Below the pieces are notes generated by a model that was not told the DNA's origin, ran no database searches, and saw nothing but the letters and a program-made list of their open reading frames with translations. Source: Nephromyces sp. MM_2019 (taxonomy: Eukaryota; Apicomplexa; Aconoidasida; Nephromycida). From it: a stretch of DNA of 64,000 nt. Below, piece after piece: positions 59,820 through 64,000 of the stretch. Position 1 is the stretch's first letter, and the number at the start of each line of letters is the position of its first letter. The position numbers and the translations under genes are program-made. The stretch is taken from assembly GCA_015657535.1 (NCBI GenBank), contig JADHZB010002041.1, positions 62,358 to 126,357 on the forward strand. Reading direction: 5' to 3'.

Positions 59820-62291
59820 ATGGACCACTATTTTTCGCCTAGATGGTTTTTGTACCTGTGGTGCATTACTGTAACATTAATTCCTCATGCAGGTTCGCGC
59901 AGCTTCCAGGTTCAGGGTGCTGGCATAGTTGATTTCGAACAGATCTTCCTGAAGCTTCAAAATTCTAGGGAAGAAATCGTGGCATTTCGTCGAGATATTC
60001 ACGCGCACCCAGAACTTCTGTTTGAGGAATACCGGACCTCGCAGAAAGTTCGAGAAAAATTGACGGTCGGCCATTATGGTTTGCTATTATTGCTGTTGGA
60101 GATTTCCTGTTTTCTTCGAATGCATGCTCACTTTCTGATACTTGCTCACCTGAGATATGATCTATGCTAATTGTAGAGCTAAGCGTTACATGCTTCATTT
60201 TTAAAGAGTGCTTTGAAGATAGAAGGAAGCCTATGAACACATGATATTGTGAAGATTGTAAATAATTGTGCGTTGTAATGTTTTTTCTGTAATGTACAAG
60301 AAGCTTTTAGCTATTGTCTTCGTTGTAAAGTTATTAACCTTACGCTTGTTTAATTTGTTGCAGGAGTTTGGAATATCGTATTTTGATGGTTTGGGTGCAC
60401 CACGGTATGAGGGCAAGACGGAGGCTTCTTTAGATTATATTCCTTTTCCTGACGGTGGACAGGAAGCATCAAAGTCTAGAGGTACTGGAATCATTGCTGA
60501 TATCGGCACTGGCCAGCCCCCTTGCATTGCTCTGCGGGCGGATATGGACGCTTTGCCTGTAAAAGAAGCGGTAATTTGATGGTTGTTATACTATACCCTG
60601 GTTTTCCGCAGTGGCGTCGCGTAATCCTATTTATTTTTTTAAATGCTCAGGTAGACGTTGAGTACAAGTCAATTTATGATGGAAAAATGCACGCGTGTGG
60701 GCATGATGCCCATACAGCGATGCTTCTATATGCTGCCAAATATCTGAAGTCTATTGAGGCCGAATTGATGGTACGCTTTCATAGCAGAAACGGGGATTTG
60801 TTCCGCTGCGTTCTATTTGAGGAAAAATAAGCGAATTTTTTAGGGATTTTCTAAATGTAATAATTCTTAAAACACTTGTGTTAATTTATGAAGTTTGCAA
60901 TATCATGCGATGTTTTGATTAGGTTTGAAGTCTTTTCAATAAGCTGAGTAGTCATGTGCTTGCTGAAGTCTTCGAATGTAATGCTAGCTGCCCCTCAGTA
61001 GCTCTAAAAGCTCCTGGCATACTTATATTCTAACTGAAACAATTCATTATAGGGCACGATTAGGCTTATTTTTCAACCTGGAGAAGAAGGAGGTGCTGGT
61101 GGTCTCATGATGGAGCGGGAAGGAGTGCTCCTGAAATATCCAGCAGTCTCTAGAGTTTTTGGCCTTCATGTTCACCCCGGTTTTCACACTGGCGTGCTTG
61201 CGACGAGGCGTGGCTATACACATGCCACAGTAGATAGGTATAAAAATAAGTTGTTTTCGAAGGGTTGTTCAACCTGGTTATCATCTCCCTATAAAATCTC
61301 TACCTTATTTGTTCAGTTGGAGGGTGGATATTGATGGTCTCGGTGGCCATGCAGCTCTTCCAGCAGCTTCTATTAACCCATTGCCCCCTGCAATGGCAAT
61401 AGTATCGAGTCTTAATAGTCTTGCCGCTACAGAGAAATCTCTGAGACCGCGTGAGGCTGGTCTTATTACTGCGACTTCTATACGGGTTACACCTTAGCGT
61501 TATCGTTCTGTGTGTTTAGTATTACTTTGAAGCTTGAAATCGATTTCCTGCTTTTACTGGCTATACCTTGTAAAATTATTCGTTAGGTCAACAGTTTTTG
61601 TAGGACTTTGAGGCATTAAAAACGTAAAGCTGCAACTAATGTGTTTCAGGCTGGGCAAAAAACCAATGTGATACCCGATAGTGCCATAGTTGAAGGAACT
61701 ATTCGGACATTTTCGATGCAGAAAGCGGATTTCCTAAGGGAGCAATTGCTTGAAATTAGCCATTCAATCGCTGCAGGATTTAGGTGTAAAGCTACTGTGA
61801 CGACATCGGATTACAGATACAAAGTTTTAGAGAATGACCCATCTTTGTACGATGAAATCTCTGAGGTAACTTTAATCTTTGGTAAAATTTTGATTAAAAG
61901 TTTTTACCTCAGAGTACCATATTCTGCTATCTAACTCTCCAAATACTTGTTATGCAGGCTTTATCAAGGCAGAACGTTAGGTTGGAATCTATTGAGCCTG
62001 CTTTTGGGGGTGAAGATTTTTCATTCTTTGCAGCTGAAGTTCCCGGATTTTTTGCTTATGTTGGCACCGGGTAAGTTCAGTGATTATTTTTTCTGATAAA
62101 CAGCCGTTAAATACAGTTTTCACAAATCTGTTCTCAGAAACGGTACCACGGATAAAAATGGTAATCACTTAACAACAAAAATGGGACTCCATAATCCCAA
62201 ATTTGCCTTGGACGAGGATGTTTTACCTTATGGAGCCGCTTATCATGTATTTTTTGCGCTGAGCTCTATTGACGCAATGCTTTCAAATTAG
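59820..62291 (+). CDS. secreted M20D amidohydrolase (IAA-amino acid/hippurate hydrolase type)
   Basis: Eight exons with fully consistent phases: 59820-60065, 60364-60570, 60651-60770, 61053-61237, 61317-61485, 61650-61865, 61958-62070 and 62138-62291 (TAG); 469 residues. Metal-dependent hydrolase that releases an acyl or indolyl group from an amino-acid conjugate. An N-terminal hydrophobic segment ([13 protein letters not shown]) looks like a signal peptide, so secretion or vacuolar targeting is likely. Metal ligands are in place: Cys167, His169 and catalytic Asp170 in [12 protein letters not shown], Glu202/Glu203 in [12 protein letters not shown], His230 in GLHVHP and His436 in [14 protein letters not shown]. 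Further family blocks are [33 protein letters not shown] and [12 protein letters not shown] 40-residue insertion after GISYFDG, before the GTGIIADIG strand, is unusual. The natural substrate cannot be told from sequence. Confidence 0.95.
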
Positions 62292-62777
62292 TTTTCAAGT
62301 CTAATTTGATTTTTTATGCGGGTCGTGACCTTGCATCTTGAGTTTTCAATTGCGCTTTTTATTCGTATGATAATAAGCAAGCGGAATATTCAGCGTTCTC
62401 AGTATGTTCGAATTTAAATTGAAACTATTGAGAAATATTGTTAGTTTCATTGTAATCTTTATGTCGAAGGTTGGAGAAGAGTCATTATGTCATCCCTGTG
62501 ATATAAGGCATAGTTGAAGTTTCTGTGCGGTTTAATTCTTATGTATTTAGGAAATATGGTACAAAAAGACAGGCAACCACAGTGCAATAGGTTTTCAAGT
62601 TGAAGGCAAAAATTTGAATATTTTACCATACGCGCACCGCGTTGCTGCATAAAATGACCTTGTCAAAAAGGTTTTGTTCCGAACTTTCTTCTGTTTTTTT
62701 TACTTTTTTTAGTTACTAATTCTTTAACTTTTGTGCTTTGGAGTTTCTTGCTATTTTTACGCTTTTTGTATCATTAG
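62292..62777. other. intergenic, T-rich
   Basis: Follows the amidohydrolase stop and probably includes its 3' untranslated region. A short ATG exon candidate near 62553 (MVQKDRQPQC followed by a GT) might be the first exon of the next gene but does not phase directly into the next segment. Confidence 0.4.
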
Positions 62778-62975
62778 CAATACGTGAAGATCCTTCGGAA
62801 CTCGGTGGTGTACGCCGTAGCAGCTGTTTTACGTTTACTAGGGGATAGGTACACATTTTGCCTATAATTGAGTGCCATTTTTTCAAGTAAATTTAAATTT
62901 CACATGCGAAAGCCTGCTAGTGACTATGCCCGTCTGCTAGCATATTTTTGTGGAGTTTTTATAATTGCCATATAA
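62778..62975 (+). CDS. two linked exons of a small unidentified gene
   Basis: A strong T-rich acceptor at 62777 opens a 23-codon block (YVKILRNSVVYAVAAVLRLL) ending at GT 62849 in phase 2. The next acceptor at 62887 continues in phase 2 through MRKPASDYARLLAYFCGVF to TAA at 62975. Both parts are hydrophobic and could be membrane segments. The 5' exon or exons are not identified, and I do not recognise a family. The short intron (39 bases) is within the range seen in this window. Confidence 0.35.
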
Positions 62976-64000
62976 CTTTTTATTCTCATGTTAAAAAATG
63001 TTTTTTGCGGGCGCGCTGTGCAGTAAATTAGTTCATGCATATACTTAGGGTAGTCAAAATGTAGATGGCAACCCCACGTTTTTCCCTTTGGGCTAATTGC
63101 ACGACTTTTTCTGTAGTAACAAAATTATTCTTACGCGAGCGTGTTCTCGTTTTTGAATTTTTTACCGACATATCTCAATGTTGTGCACCTGTTAGGTATT
63201 ATGTTAAATTACCGATTTTTTTGGTAGTAGGATATGGGAACTTTCATGATCGCAGTCGCATTTTGTGATTCCCGTATCAGGTAGGGTACAAGGTTACCCT
63301 GCAGTTATTTTTGTGCTTGTTTTCAATTATTCCCGTCATCGCACAGTTCGATGCTTTACTAAAATTGCTCTTTAGATTCTTGCGTACAGTGGTGCTTCAA
63401 ACCTGTTGCTGAGCGCTATGCTAAGGTTTTCTCAATTTCTCTATAACCTAAGTGGTTGAAACTACGTGCTTACTGCCTAGAAGGCATTGACTGGGTTGCA
63501 GCGTTATATTTTTTTTATGCGCAGCAATTATGGTAGCTTACATAGCTTGAAAGTACGGTTTGATTGAATGTTTTTGGCATACCTTTCTGAGTTTACGCTG
63601 AGCTTTTCTGTAACCGTAAAACTGACCCTCAGGCGTGACCAGCTTGGCTTACTAATTTTTGCAACCGGATAAGAAGTTGATTTGTCTTTCTATGTTATAC
63701 CGGCACATACATGAATAGTGCGAGGCGATGTCCCATGGTAGAAATTTAGGATATAAAGACACTTTGTGCTTGACCAATCGATTTAAGAGTATAAATTCTC
63801 CGCTTGGCCTAGTTTCTCGATAATTTGAAACGTTCCAGTTTTCATTGTGAGTAAATTTTGTAGTAGCCAACTGATAATGTACAGAATAGCTTATGCATCA
63901 AGGGAATATTTTTTTCTGAAGCTGCCAGTAAGCCGTTGAACCAGTGTAGCCGAGTTTTTAGTTCACTGTAGGCCCAGTATGGCTCGTCGGCTACGTGCTG
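62976..64000. other. right end, no supported gene
   Basis: T-rich on the plus strand. A 67-codon plus-strand frame with a true ATG at 63065-63268 has no recognisable features. Nothing else found. Confidence 0.4.

Noticed and set aside
1..64000. CRISPR arrays, insertion sequences, operons, ribosome binding sites
   Set aside because: The DNA is eukaryotic nuclear sequence with spliced genes. No direct-repeat/spacer arrays, transposase motifs or terminal inverted repeats of mobile elements were seen.

Overview
The window is nuclear DNA of an intron-rich, AT-leaning eukaryote. The best lineage marker is a minus-strand gene at about 45.4-51.3 kb. It combines discoidin-like, ricin-type lectin, F5/8-C, fibrinogen/collagen-like, LCCL and concanavalin-like domains in one secreted protein, which is the architecture of the apicomplexan CCp (LCCL-lectin adhesive) family. 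I therefore read the organism as an apicomplexan, or a very close relative, outside the compact Plasmodium/Theileria type. The species cannot be named from the sequence alone. Introns are canonical GT-AG. They range from about 25-70 bases to more than 1.5 kb and are T-rich on the coding strand. Genes were assembled by hand by requiring acceptor, donor, reading phase and protein sense to agree.

Layout. 1-11.8 kb: one tRNA-Val(CAC) on the minus strand and no protein gene I can support. 11.9-17.0 kb (-): a roughly 1,570-residue protein with FAM13-type helical modules. 19.2-19.7 kb (-): a small five-exon gene of unknown function. 20.6-22.8 kb (-): a five-exon 1-Cys peroxiredoxin. 22.8-28.4 kb: no convincing gene. 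28.5-34.3 kb (+): a seven-exon coiled-coil, Ser/Asn-rich protein. 34.5-44.2 kb (+): a long-intron gene whose first five clear exons spell a MATH/TRAF-like domain; its 3' part is only partly resolved. 45.4-51.3 kb (-): the CCp-like gene, followed by a tail that still reads as protein but is broken by three TAA codons. 52.0-53.2 kb (+): a four-exon unknown gene. 53.8-57.9 kb (+): a seven-exon probable membrane protein with an acidic tail. 59.38-59.45 kb: a run of 71 Ns. 59.8-62.3 kb (+): an eight-exon secreted M20D amidohydrolase of the IAA-amino acid/hippurate hydrolase type. 62.8-63.0 kb (+): two linked exon-like segments of a further small gene.

Functional picture. The genes do not form a pathway. 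They mix housekeeping redox defence (peroxiredoxin), secreted or surface proteins (CCp-like, the acidic-tailed membrane protein, the amidohydrolase) and probable scaffold or regulatory proteins (FAM13-like, coiled-coil, MATH-like). The CCp-like gene and the MATH-like locus converge near 44.2-45.1 kb. CCp proteins of known parasites act in sexual stages, but nothing here shows the timing directly.
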